A DNA stretch of 64,000 nt, taken from positions 10,608,190 through 10,672,189 of the forward strand of contig OZ020518.1 in assembly GCA_963971425.1 (NCBI GenBank), given 5' to 3'. This DNA is from Bryoerythrophyllum caledonicum (taxonomy: Eukaryota > Streptophyta > Bryopsida > Pottiales > Pottiaceae). The notes beneath the pieces are model-generated. The model saw only the letters and a program-made list of their open reading frames with translations. It was not told the DNA's origin and did not search any database. Numbering within the stretch: the stretch's first letter is position 1; each line of letters begins with the position of its first letter. A program made the position numbers and the translations under genes. Positions 54,031 through 64,000 of the stretch are shown here, piece by piece.

Positions 54031-56499
54031 TTGCATGCTAGTGCATTTTTGGTGCACATCCAGTGTGGATATTATTAGTCTCCATTACTAGAAAGTGTGG
54101 AGGGTAAATTCACGTTGTAGTCTAATTCTTTGGTGGAATTCAACGAGGTTTTTAGCCTTAAATAGCTTAAAAACCGCCCAATGGTTTTAGGGTTGGAGCA
54201 CATAAACCTTTGATAAGGCGGAAGAGAAGTCAAATGAAGGAACATGGGATTGATTCTTTTTTCATGGGTATACCATTTCCTTGTAGAACTGGAAGGTTTG
54301 TTTTCAGACATGGATGCAATAGAAGCATGATGTATCAATGCAACACCAATTTTATGAGTAGTATGCAGTTTTGCTCCAACATCTAAGCATAAGACGCTCT
54401 AGACTTATGAGCAATGGACCAATGATCATTGGATGGAGTTATCTCAAGTGGAGCAATATTTAGACACATGGGTGGGTTGATCTTTACTATGAAAAAGGTA
54501 TTACATCTAGTTTTTTAATTGTACATTTGTTGTTCAATTTCATGCATAGGTAGGAGCATAAAGTGTGGCAAGAAAGGGAACATCACTTGGTGATTCTAAA
54601 AGAAGGCACTAGTCTGCAACTCAATTTACACTATATTGTTTCTTTCGCTATATTTACAGTATGCCCAAGCCACACAAGCAAGCCTATTGGTCTCTCTTAG
54701 AATGTCTTTGACATTAACTCCACTACATGCATTTTAGTTGCACCTAAAAGATAAGTATGGAGGTTTTTGACGTTACTATATGTAGTGGCTAGAGAAGAAA
54801 GGGGTGGCTACTATGTTATTGTTTGATTGATGTTTTGAACATGGCACATGGCATGTGAGGTCATTGTAAACTTTTTAATTCTTTGGACACTATATATGTT
54901 TTTGTTGACAAAGATATCTTAGTGTTGGTGCGTCACCAGCAGCAGCTCAAATTTGTAGGTTTTATTAAACCTTTGGTGTGGAGATTATTATTTTTAGAAG
55001 AAGGATTTATTGATTAACTAGATAGTGAGTTGGAGATATACTTATTTTGGAATTTGATAGTTTAAATTATTAGAGGCCATTAAGAATGGAGCTTACATTG
55101 CACCTAGTCTACGATTCCTTAATCTCCTTTGCTTCACGCAATTGCCTCCATCAATCTAAAGTTTGTTGTATTGAAGCATCAGATCTTTCTCATATTAGCT
55201 TAGATCCGAGCTATTTGGCGAGTCTCAGTAATGAGATTGAAAAGAGGGGCCATTAAATGGTGTACTTGTGTGCATTTTTGTGTGTGATGTAGTTTTGTGG
55301 CACTTATTTTGTTGTATATGATTACCTTTATTTACACGACATTGTCCAACAAGATGAGAAAACTTTAATACCTTGTATATTAAACGGGTTATTTAATGCA
55401 AGGTTAGTTTTATTGAAGAATACCAAATAAAATCATATTATTTACTATAATAAAACATCTTACATACAATGAACAAATATAGATTTCTTTTAAAATTCTC
55501 CACTCTCCACAAAAATAATTAAGATGTTGTAACATTTTATCCATAGATTTAAAGAGAATATAAATTAAATTTCTTTGTAGTACCTATGTCTTGCATCTTC
55601 ATACAAAATTTCAAGCACTAATAATATAATTTGCAATCATAGGAAGTTGTTTAAGACTAATAAAAGTCCACCTTAAGATTTTGAGGCTTTAGAGATGAAG
55701 TAGCTCAAGAAATTGTCTACACGTACTATCAAAATGGTGAAACAATAAAGGTCTCCACACTTTCTACTGCCATAGTTTTAATTAATATCATTGTGAAGTT
55801 GTCTATTTTTTTTTCAAAAATAAACAAAATAATTGAAAATCATGTGGAAAAATATCAAATTAATATTGGCAATGTTTTTATGAAATTAAGCATTTTCAAG
55901 TCATTTAATTCATTTCTATTGCTAAAAAAATAAATTTCCATAGCATTATAATAAATTCGTCTTAAAATAATCATAAAAAGAACCAAGCTATTGGAAAAAT
56001 TATGTAAGAAATTTTTTTATTTTAATTCTTTTGGTAAGATTTTTCTACTACTAAGCCATTTACACCTATTTTTGTGTTCTTATAACAAAAAATGGAAAAG
56101 AACCAAACTTTAAGGGGAGAGCATTAATTTTCACAATACTAGTATTCAGAAGTAGTTCATGAAGAAAATGATATTCCTTTATTGTTCTTAACACTTACTT
56201 CTTTCTACAGGTGAGTACCATTTTGAACCTTATTCCAGAAGTTAATTTGAACTTGAAGTGTTTGGTTTTCTACGTAGTTTCTTACACTCAAAATGTGTTT
56301 ACGGTAATTAAAATTTCTTTACTACATGAAGAAGGCAATATGATTGAGGAATCATAAACTACAATATCAGTAGGATAGATGGCATGATGTGCAAACTCTT
56401 GAACATGCTTTAGTATTGTGAAGACTATGTAGCAATCCATTCCACCTAAAAACTATGTATATTTAGTGTAGGGAAGCACTTAGTATAGAAAAGTGTTTA
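54031..56499. other. AT-rich region, no gene recognised
   Basis: Very AT-rich with short open frames only. A brief segment at about 55073-55120 could encode 'EAIKNGAYIAPSLRFL', similar to the tail after the PHD finger of the gypsy-like element, so a remnant of a related element is possible. Confidence 0.4.
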
Positions 56500-56645
56500 C
56501 CCTCGAGAGGGAGGAGTAGTTCTATTACACTAGCCTATGTCCCGTGGCCATATGCTTAGTGAAGAGAATGAACAAACACTATATTCACGCCGGTCTCCTT
56601 CGGAAACCGGAGTTCTTCTTCTTCTATGTATACTTATAAAACAAT
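56500..56645 (+). repeat. Dispersed hairpin-rich repeat R3, third copy
   Basis: Collinear with 46430-46575 ('taccctcgagaggga', 'gagtagttc', 'ttagtga', 'ttcacgccggtctcc', 'ggagttcttcttctt'). The central palindrome is degraded. Confidence 0.6.
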
Positions 56646-56859
56646 AGATTTTTACAATAATTTTTCTCCCAACAAATGGTGATGATACACAACATTAGTT
56701 TACCAAGTTCTTGATTCAACATTGAATGATAAAACAAGAAAGCACAATAATGTCCATGAAGACAAAGACGAAAAACGTTACAGCCCATTTGAAGTTAAGG
56801 CATGCGACTTCATCCGCTACACTTTTTTTCTTCCCAAGCTCATACAATCAGTCTCACTA

Positions 56860-57409
56860 CACTAAAATTTATGTTTAGTGTAGTATACACTAAATGCGAA
56901 CCCATACACCAATTGCGAATGAGGCATTTAGTGTAGTGACAAAACCCTACACTAAATGCCAACTACTACACTATTTGTCAATTTTAGTAAAGATTTCAAC
57001 ATCATTTTTTTCACTTGTGCACATTTAGTGTATCAATAGTAGAAGTATTAAAAAAGGTCCAGCAGTCGAGGGCTGTCAGAGTATCTTGTCAGCAGCTTTC
57101 AATTGGCCACAACTCATTCAATATAAACCCGAATTGGACATATGAGGTGTTTTTTGGCATCTACAAAAAATGTAGATGCTATTAAACACCTCATTTGCCC
57201 AATTTGGACAAGTTTTGAATGAGTTATGACCATTTGAAAGTTGCAAAGGAAGATAAGCATGGGCTGGAATGATTGGGGGATTGATTGGGGTTTGAGTGAA
57301 GGATACATTAATGACATTGGTAGCTAACACCAATTGTCAACTTCTTTACAAATAGTGTACTAGGGTCAGTACACTATTTGTACCACTATACTAAACATAA
57401 ATTTTAGTG
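56860..57409. mobile_element. TIR element, CACTAAA family, short copy
   Basis: 550 bp, inverted termini CACTAAAATTTATGTTTAGT..., TA on both sides (56858-56859, 57410-57411). The outer 150-200 bp are related to the 35930-37342 element. The centre is a different hairpin (57096-57240). Confidence 0.78.
57096..57240. repeat. Internal hairpin of the short TIR element
   Basis: Near-perfect inverted repeat with arms of about 65-70 bp around 'catctacaaaaaatgtagatg'. Outer arms are 'ctttcaattggccacaact' and its near complement. It is unrelated in sequence to the internal inverted repeat of the long family member. Confidence 0.8.
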
Positions 57410-60400
57410 TATAGCTGGAGATGTCAAGAGCTTGAGTGACCTCAAGTTGTCTTTACAATATTATTTTGTACAAGTTCAATCGACACCTTTGTTAGCGGTT
57501 TTTGTGTTAAAGTCATCTATAAAGTCACTCAAAGTTTTGATAAGACACCTCTATTGAAGTAAAATATGTTTACTCTAAGTAGTCATCAAATCAGAAGAAG
57601 AATCTGACCTCAAGCTGTTCATCAAAATTTGCTAATTGACCATGAAATATTTGCACAAGACCATCTTTATGTTGATTACATGTGTGCTGAGATTCAAGGC
57701 CACAAGATGAATATGTAAAACCATCTTCTAAATCCACCAACATATGTACCTCTGAATAACAATTTTGAATATCTTGTTTTGTATTCATCATGTGGCCTTG
57801 GAATTTAGCACACTTGTTATAAATATAGAGATTTTAAAAATTCAGCCCTAAGGAGGGTGTCAAAGTTGGCAGCTGCGATAGGTTTACAACTGCACATCTT
57901 GGTAGATTTTAAGTATCATTTTTTGTATTCATCTTCTGTACTCGAAATTTGGCACATATGTTTCCAACATAGAAATGATCTTGTGCAATAAATTTCATGG
58001 AAAATCGACAATTTTTCAACCCTCAAGAGGATGTCATAGTTGGGAGCATTGTAGTGTGGACATGTAGTGATTATATCTTTGTTGCCGGGCATCGTAAAGA
58101 AAAAGTTCACTCCAAATTTTTGTTGCATAAAGATACTAGTTGTGGACATATAGTCAAGCCACATCAAATGTCAATAATTTGTAAGGTAGAGGTACCCATT
58201 GTAATGTAGAGGTATTCATAGCCTATAACCACCCCATGCCCAACATGTAGACTAACAATTGAAATTATAAATTTGTTTGGATAAATCAATTGACTTTTTA
58301 TATTCTTACCTATATTAGTTGAGTTTATTAAATAAAAAGCATGCATTAATAAGCTCACATAGCCTTTGTGTTTAGATAATCTAGATATTACTTACATTTC
58401 AAAATTAGCTTTCAACATAAATTTCATTTCAAGTGGATATTCCTAACAAGTAGCCAATCTTCAACTAGTAAATACCAACTAGTAGCTAATCTTCAAGATT
58501 ACATGCTTCTTAAAACTTAATTCTCTATGCATGAGAATGCTTTCATGTCTATAATACAAGTTCTACAATGAAACTAGAGCTATCTTGAAAGTAGGATGGA
58601 TGACCTCTATTGTCATTCTTTACTTTGTATTCATACATGGAAAATGGGATTACATGAGAAGGGTGGTTTGGTTTGGGGCACTAGAGGGGAATTGTTGGCC
58701 AACTCTCATATAACTTGGACTAATATGGGGGAATATTAGCTGGCTTTGAGTTGGACTCAAAAATATTCATTGCGAGTCGTATTCAAGCAATTCATTGGTG
58801 CATAAAAAGAGACCATGATATTTGTCCATGTTTTTCTTTTCTTCTTGTATTTAATTTTTGCCTTGTCCTCTACCTTTTCTTTCCTCTTCTATTAAGGCTT
58901 TTAAAATAACTCAAATTACCTTCAACTATCAAATATTAAGTTCCTCTTTAATAAGTGCCAAGCCAATATTCAATGTTGATAATGTATTGATTGGTTTCAT
59001 GGAGGTTATTTTGGTAACATATGTAGATACTGTCATTGATAGTGATGAATACAATCACTTGTTTTGACACTGAATGTTATATGACACTTATTATCATTTT
59101 TAGTGTACTAATATGAAATATGTACTACAATATGCAAACTAGGAGGATTGCCAAGAAAAAATACAATTCAAAAGTAACATGATAAGAATATTCATGTCAT
59201 TGATTGATTTGCTATTTTCTAAAAGACTTCTCAAAAAATAAAGGAAGAGAAATATAGCCAATCAAGTTTGATTTTACTCCCATGATTGAGAAGTATGTTT
59301 GTATGCAGTGCAAATTATGAGAAGGATCACAAAATCTTATATATATGTATATGACTCAATTGTCATAATCTATCTTGAAAGAAAAACTATTCCGACTTTT
59401 GTTTAATTGGTTTGTTTAAAATGGAATAGTTGAAATAGATCCAAAAGTTTTCAATCATAGGGTTGTTTATACGTATTGATACCATAAGAATTTTACGCTA
59501 GTGTTTGGCAGTCTTCCGTTATTAAACTCTTGAACGAGATGGTTTTAAAGTGAGATTCTTTAACCAAGTAAATTTTCTCATTGATGGTTTGGAACCTCAT
59601 TGTAAAACATATTAAGTTCACCAAAATAAAAATGTGTTTTGCAAATTTTGATCTTTCAAATTGTTTTGCAAATGTATATATCTCATTTTATTCTTTCCAC
59701 CTTTTCTAGGATATAATATATACCTTCCCTACCTCTAGAACTTAGTGCAAGGAACTAATATCATGTTGAACAAAATAGTCTCTCTGCTATTCTATCTTCT
59801 AAACCTATACTAAACTTTCTTTTCTAAAAATTAATGTCAATTTCGACTTTTAAAAATCCCACAAGATAGTAAAGTTATTCATATGTTCACCCAATTTTTT
59901 TTATAAGGTACTTCTATTTTGGACATTGTATACTATCTTCTTCCACTCCAATGATTATTCAATCAATAGTGGAAATTTGTGGACTTTCAACTAGAATCCT
60001 GTAAGAAAGTATAAAAGAATTTACTACTCTTTAAACACTAGTCAAAGCAGTTTAGCATTCATTAATAACAAAGAAAAGACACTTTAAAACTTCAATGAAT
60101 ATTAACATTCTTTATCTTGATTGAGATATTGAAAGCCATTTGAATGGTATTTGAGCACCTCTACTACTTGCGTCAGCCCGGCCATGGCGGGCTCGGGATA
60201 GCGCGAAGGTGCTCAGCCCTCGGCCTAAGCTCCAAAGCTCAACTCTCACCTTGCACATAGCCCCACCCCGCTTGTAGCAAAGAAATACAACTTCCACAAC
60301 AAAAGCCCCGCAGCTCAAGAAAGTGCACCTACAACCTAAAAATGAATTCTGGACATGAAGTGAAATTTTGATTTTGACACGTGCCTTATGGTCGATGGTT

Positions 60401-61819
60401 GGGCTAGGCTGCCATCCCGTAGCCCAACCACAATAAACTTGGTTGATATGGTCCCATAGTCGAGCCATGACAAATTTGGTTTGACGCCCACGGTCTGACT
60501 TGAGCGCCGAGCTCGTCTCGCACGGTGAGCCGCCTCCACCTGGCAGCTCGAGCAGAAATGCAAAGGCACCAAACCTGATAGTGATGACCTTATGTCAATT
60601 CAAAGTTCAAAAGAGGAATATTTTCTTCAAAGATTTGGCGAGTTCACAAATAATTCATTTACATTAGCTACTCCAATTCACTCATTTGTTTAATTTTTTT
60701 CCTTTGAAATGTTTTTGATTTACTACTCTAATCCAGTATCTCCTCTTAATGTAATCTACACTAAGGATTTACTCAAGTGCATGACTTTGTACATATGATA
60801 GTTTTACCTACAAAGAGTGAAAATGTCGTCACTTTTCATGTTGGAGAAGTTATACATGCGTAAGAATCCTTCGTAAAGCCAAGCAAAGACATCACAAATT
60901 TTGACCTCTTTCTATTTTTAAACATGAAATTTAGCTCTAAATATTCGTAATGAAGTCAAAGAAGAAAAATGTGGCTAAGATTCAAGGCACAACATGGTTT
61001 CTCCTTCCTTTCCAAAGGGTGCAAAAACTATCTCTAAATTCAATTTTGTAACCACTTTGTCCTTCCATGTTTAACAAGGATTTTTGTTGAGGCACCACTG
61101 AGCACTTACATTGATTTAATAACCATTAGGAACAAACAAAGAGTAATATCATAAACCAAATGACCAATATCTTACAAATAACTCTATAGTATGTGATATT
61201 CATGGATAAAAAGTTAATACTTTTTTTATAACATTAGAGTTATTTGAAACGCCTTGAATCACCTAAAGTCCAAAAGTGCCAAGTTGGGCTTTTGCAAATC
61301 TTGGGCATGTTCCCACGATTGCAATTTGTATTTCCAATATTTGAAATTTTGTACAATGATGCAAGAAGATATGAGCTACATGCAAATATTCCATTATTCT
61401 CATCAGGCTTCTGGAAAAAACTTATGCCATCGTTTAAGAAAGTTACAAAAGACGAGCACTTTGGGCATCTTCAAAAGCTTTTGCTACCACCTTCTATCAA
61501 ATATGCGATTCTATGACATGTTAGTGACATTATTTATTTGGCATTCTAAAGGAAAACCTTCCGGAGTGTGAAACTTTCACTCAAAGACAAGTCCAAGTTT
61601 TCTCACCTTTTTCAGATAAGGTAAACAAAACAAACTTCATTTCCTCATAAAAGTTAAAGATCTTCATTTTGTTCTCATTTCATTTATTCTTCTTCAAGAG
61701 TATTAGTAAGCATGAACCTTAGTTTGACCATTTCATTCTTTTGTAAGGTGAAATAATCAAAAATCAAAATGTGGTTTGGTGATTTGTAAAACCCCTTTTA
61801 TTGCTTAGTTTTATCTACA

Positions 61820-62050
61820 AAAAATATTTCACTTCTCCAAGAGTCCAATACATGTAAAGATTTGGTGTTTGAGGAACTAACATCACATACATTGTACTCG
61901 CATAAAATTTAGAACTTTTATAATGCAAAAATTTGACACCAAGTGAAGTCAAAGTCTGCAAATCTTTGAAACATAGGGAAGAGGAAAAATAGATTCTCTT
62001 CAATTCATACTCTATAACCTTTTAATCCATATGGTCAAAGAGCATAAAAA
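61820..62050 (-). repeat. Dispersed repeat R2 fragment, inverted
   Basis: 'tttcacttctcc', 'aaatttagaac', 'tgacaccaagtgaagtcaaagt' match the complement of R2 and the fragment at 1785-1950. Confidence 0.45.
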
Positions 62051-62219
62051 TTGTGAGCAAATAGTTTTGTTAGTATAAATGAAAATCTTATCGTTAGAGA
62101 TAGAATTAAGATTTTTATTTGTCATTTCCACTCATTGCACTAAATTGAACGGTTGTGGGATGGTTTTGGTGAGACATAGTCATGGTACTTTAATGGTTAA
62201 CCCTTTAACACCTAAGTGG

Positions 62220-62490
62220 ACCATGACGGCCTAAGAAAATCTACAACCGTGATAGATTATGTAAACGTCATCGACACAGTGGATACATTTCATCTCCAGC
62301 CCACTTCTCGGAAATCATTGTAGTTTGCCAATGCCTGCATGGATTGGAGATAAGAAAGATCTGTTGGAAAGCTAACAAGTAGCTCTTATCCATTCAGAGG
62401 ACGTGAGAGACAATGGCCAATTGTGAAAAGAGTTATGTGACCAAAAGCACCAAAACTGACCCTGCCACGGCCTTCTGTGCGTTAAAGGGT
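62220..62490 (-). repeat. Dispersed repeat R5, inverted copy
   Basis: Complement of 2005-2245 ('ttgtagtttgccaatgcc', 'gttggaaagctaac', 'acaatggcca', 'aaaagcaccaaaact', 'cggccttctgtgcgttaaa'). Confidence 0.45.
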
Positions 62491-63198
62491 TAACTTGGAG
62501 TTGTTAATGCATGAATTGATGATATTGATGCGGAAATGAGACCATTTAAGAATGACGCTAATAGAACATGGGTGGTAATGGGTTGGGTTGACGTCAGAGG
62601 AGCCAAAAATTGGATTTTTGGATGACATTTCAAGGATGATAATCAAAGTGAATGATCTTTTTTCATCCAATATTTTTTGAGAGAGTTCATTGAATGTGTA
62701 AGTAACAGATGATGATGAAGCTTGCCTCGTTGAGGTAGTCAAGTTTTATCTAGACAAGAAATCTCTGTGACATGGATCTCAATGTAGTGTATTTTAAAAA
62801 CTTCTAGATTTATCTCAAAATTTGAATTTGAGCCATTCAAATGATATTTTTTGAATTTGAGTCCACCTATTGAAACAAAGCTTATGAAGTCTAGTCTCCG
62901 GTCCACGTAAAAACTTTGAGAAATACATAAAATGAAATAAGTTTTTGTAGTTTGAATTTTGGGCCTATAACCGTGGGTTGTTACAGTGATTGCTGATCAT
63001 CAACAACATCAATCTTTTGCATTGATTTGGCTATGAGCACGTCCACGGAAGCAATGACGGCGTCTAGAAGCATTCCTTAGTAGACGATAAAGTATGTCAG
63101 CAACAGCAACCGCAAAAGTTGAGGATGATGAGGTCTTTTAGCCAATCTGCAGTCCTTTTAGAGTTGCAAGTTTTCATTGATTCTCATATACGGAGTGT

Positions 63199-63477
63199 GT
63201 GTTCCGTCTCCAGATGCACACACAAGCCGCATTTTCCAAGATTTGTGGTGAAGTAGTAGAGGTACAAATGATGGATGCATCAGATCCAAATTTGATGAAG
63301 AGGAGGAAAGAATTTGTTGCTTTGTCACTACATGTTAGTGGCCATGTGATATACCATGAAGAACTCAACATAGTCATTATGAATCCCCACTTATTTTGTC
63401 ATGGCATCATAGGTGAGCTTATGAATGGAGATAAAATGTCAAGGTATAAACCAAATGTGCAACATGGGATTATGTAG
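63199..63477 (+). CDS. Possible exon of an unidentified gene
   Basis: A 92-codon open frame with protein-like composition ('AFSKICGEVVEVQMMDASDP', 'KRRKEFVALSLHVSGHVIYH'). I do not recognise it, and the start and splice sites are not settled. It may belong with the open segment at 63594-63776 in a gene or old transposon that continues beyond the window. Confidence 0.3.
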   Translation: MFRLQMHTQAAFSKICGEVVEVQMMDASDPNLMKRRKEFVALSLHVSGHVIYHEELNIVIMNPHLFCHGIIGELMNGDKMSRYKPNVQHGIM

Positions 63478-63593
63478 GGCAATCTTCAAATGACATTGTC
63501 AAGCACCCCTGCAGCTATAGAACACAAGGTGGCTTTGAAGGACGTATTGCTTTGTATTGCTTGAGTCATGCAAATGATGGAATGCGGGTATGA

Positions 63594-63776
63594 GCAAGAG
63601 GATGGAACTACTATGATTCCATTGATAGTATCAGACGGATATGGAAAATTGACTTGGCCAATGAAATCAAAAGGATCTATCTACTGTACATTGGAAGGAG
63701 GTTGAGAATTGATGATATAGAGAAGACACTTGTTAGTCTTGGTTTTTCCCCTCAATTTCAAGTAAGTCACCATGTC
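63594..63776 (+). CDS. Possible partial exon near window end
   Basis: An open frame ('WNYYDSIDSIRRIWKIDLAN', then 'LLYIGRRLRIDDIEKTLVSL') that ends at a strong splice-donor-like CAA|GTAAGT near 63762. It has a coding appearance but no recognised family, and no downstream exon is found before the window ends. Confidence 0.3.
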
Positions 63777-64000
63777 ATTCTACTTTCAATTATTACTTGT
63801 TTATCAAAATTTAATCATGTGATGATGTATTCTAATTAAAAATCATTTTTTTAATATTTGGATAGGTGACATCAAGGATTTGTTGATTATATAAATAGCG
63901 ATTGAGTACTTATTGCAAATTAAGTGGTTTGTGGAATTGTGGAATTCAAAATGGCTTAGTGTCTCATATCTCAATATAGATTTTGAAGCAATAGAGGATC

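Larger units (their letters stand above)
57412..63198. other. AT-rich region with repeat fragments
   Basis: No gene supported. An R2-like fragment occurs at about 59690-59770 and a clearer one at 61820-62050. R5 lies inverted at about 62220-62490. An open frame at 61244-61516 (ending 'LQKLLLPPSIKYAIL') has no recognised domain. A GC-richer patch at about 60160-60560 has no identified gene. Confidence 0.4.

Noticed and set aside
1..64000. CRISPR arrays, rRNA genes, bacterial operons, organelle insertions
   Set aside because: No regular short repeats with unique spacers, no rRNA-like sequence and no recognisable plastid or mitochondrial genes were seen.

Overview
The window looks like nuclear DNA of a plant, probably a non-seed land plant or a relative (moss, lycophyte, fern or streptophyte alga; lineage is inference). 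The evidence is F-box/kelch-type genes, plant-style Ty1/copia and Ty3/gypsy elements, Tourist-like MITEs, and fragments of a plant Miro GTPase and ribosomal protein eL21. Most of the window is AT-rich, repeat-laden intergenic DNA. The GC-rich F-box reading frames stand out against it.

Layout. A family of six F-box/kelch-like genes (here A-F) is scattered over about 39 kb: A (4.4-5.6 kb, minus), B (8.4-9.6 kb, minus), C (12.4-13.6 kb, plus), D (31.7-32.3 kb, plus, wrecked), E (39.3-40.5 kb, plus) and F (41.9-43.0 kb, minus, start lost plus nonsense codon). A and E lie in a 2.4-2.7 kb inverted duplication that includes both flanks. C and F are sisters that share an 8-bp deletion at the 3' end. 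Between B and C are exon-like pieces of unrelated genes, including a Miro EF-hand exon.

The most unusual object is a decayed Ty3/gypsy-like element at about 16.45-26.57 kb. Its order is LTR-like repeat, leader with an antisense eL21 pseudogene, gag with two degenerate zinc knuckles, protease, a DNMT3-like cytosine-C5 DNA methyltransferase domain, reverse transcriptase/RNase H, integrase, and a C-terminal PHD finger. A methyltransferase domain between protease and reverse transcriptase, plus a PHD finger after the integrase, implies a retroelement lineage that carried its own chromatin writer and reader. This copy is dead: it has stops, frameshifts and a lost integrase aspartate.

A second complete but decayed retroelement is a Ty1/copia on the minus strand (47.1-53.2 kb). 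It has 340-bp LTRs, a 5-bp TATAC target duplication, and a 666-bp TIR element inserted in pol. Smaller mobile elements are a Tourist-like MITE (15.15-15.65 kb), a HARBI1-type transposase fossil (27.9-28.4 kb), two members of one TIR family with different internal hairpins (35.9-37.3 and 56.9-57.4 kb), and several hairpin elements. The remaining sequence is dispersed low-copy repeats (called R1-R5 here) and AT-rich DNA in which I see no gene. Only A, B, C, E and a 280-residue proline-rich open frame (33.9-34.8 kb) look like intact coding sequences. Repeat boundaries found by eye are approximate unless a target duplication is given.
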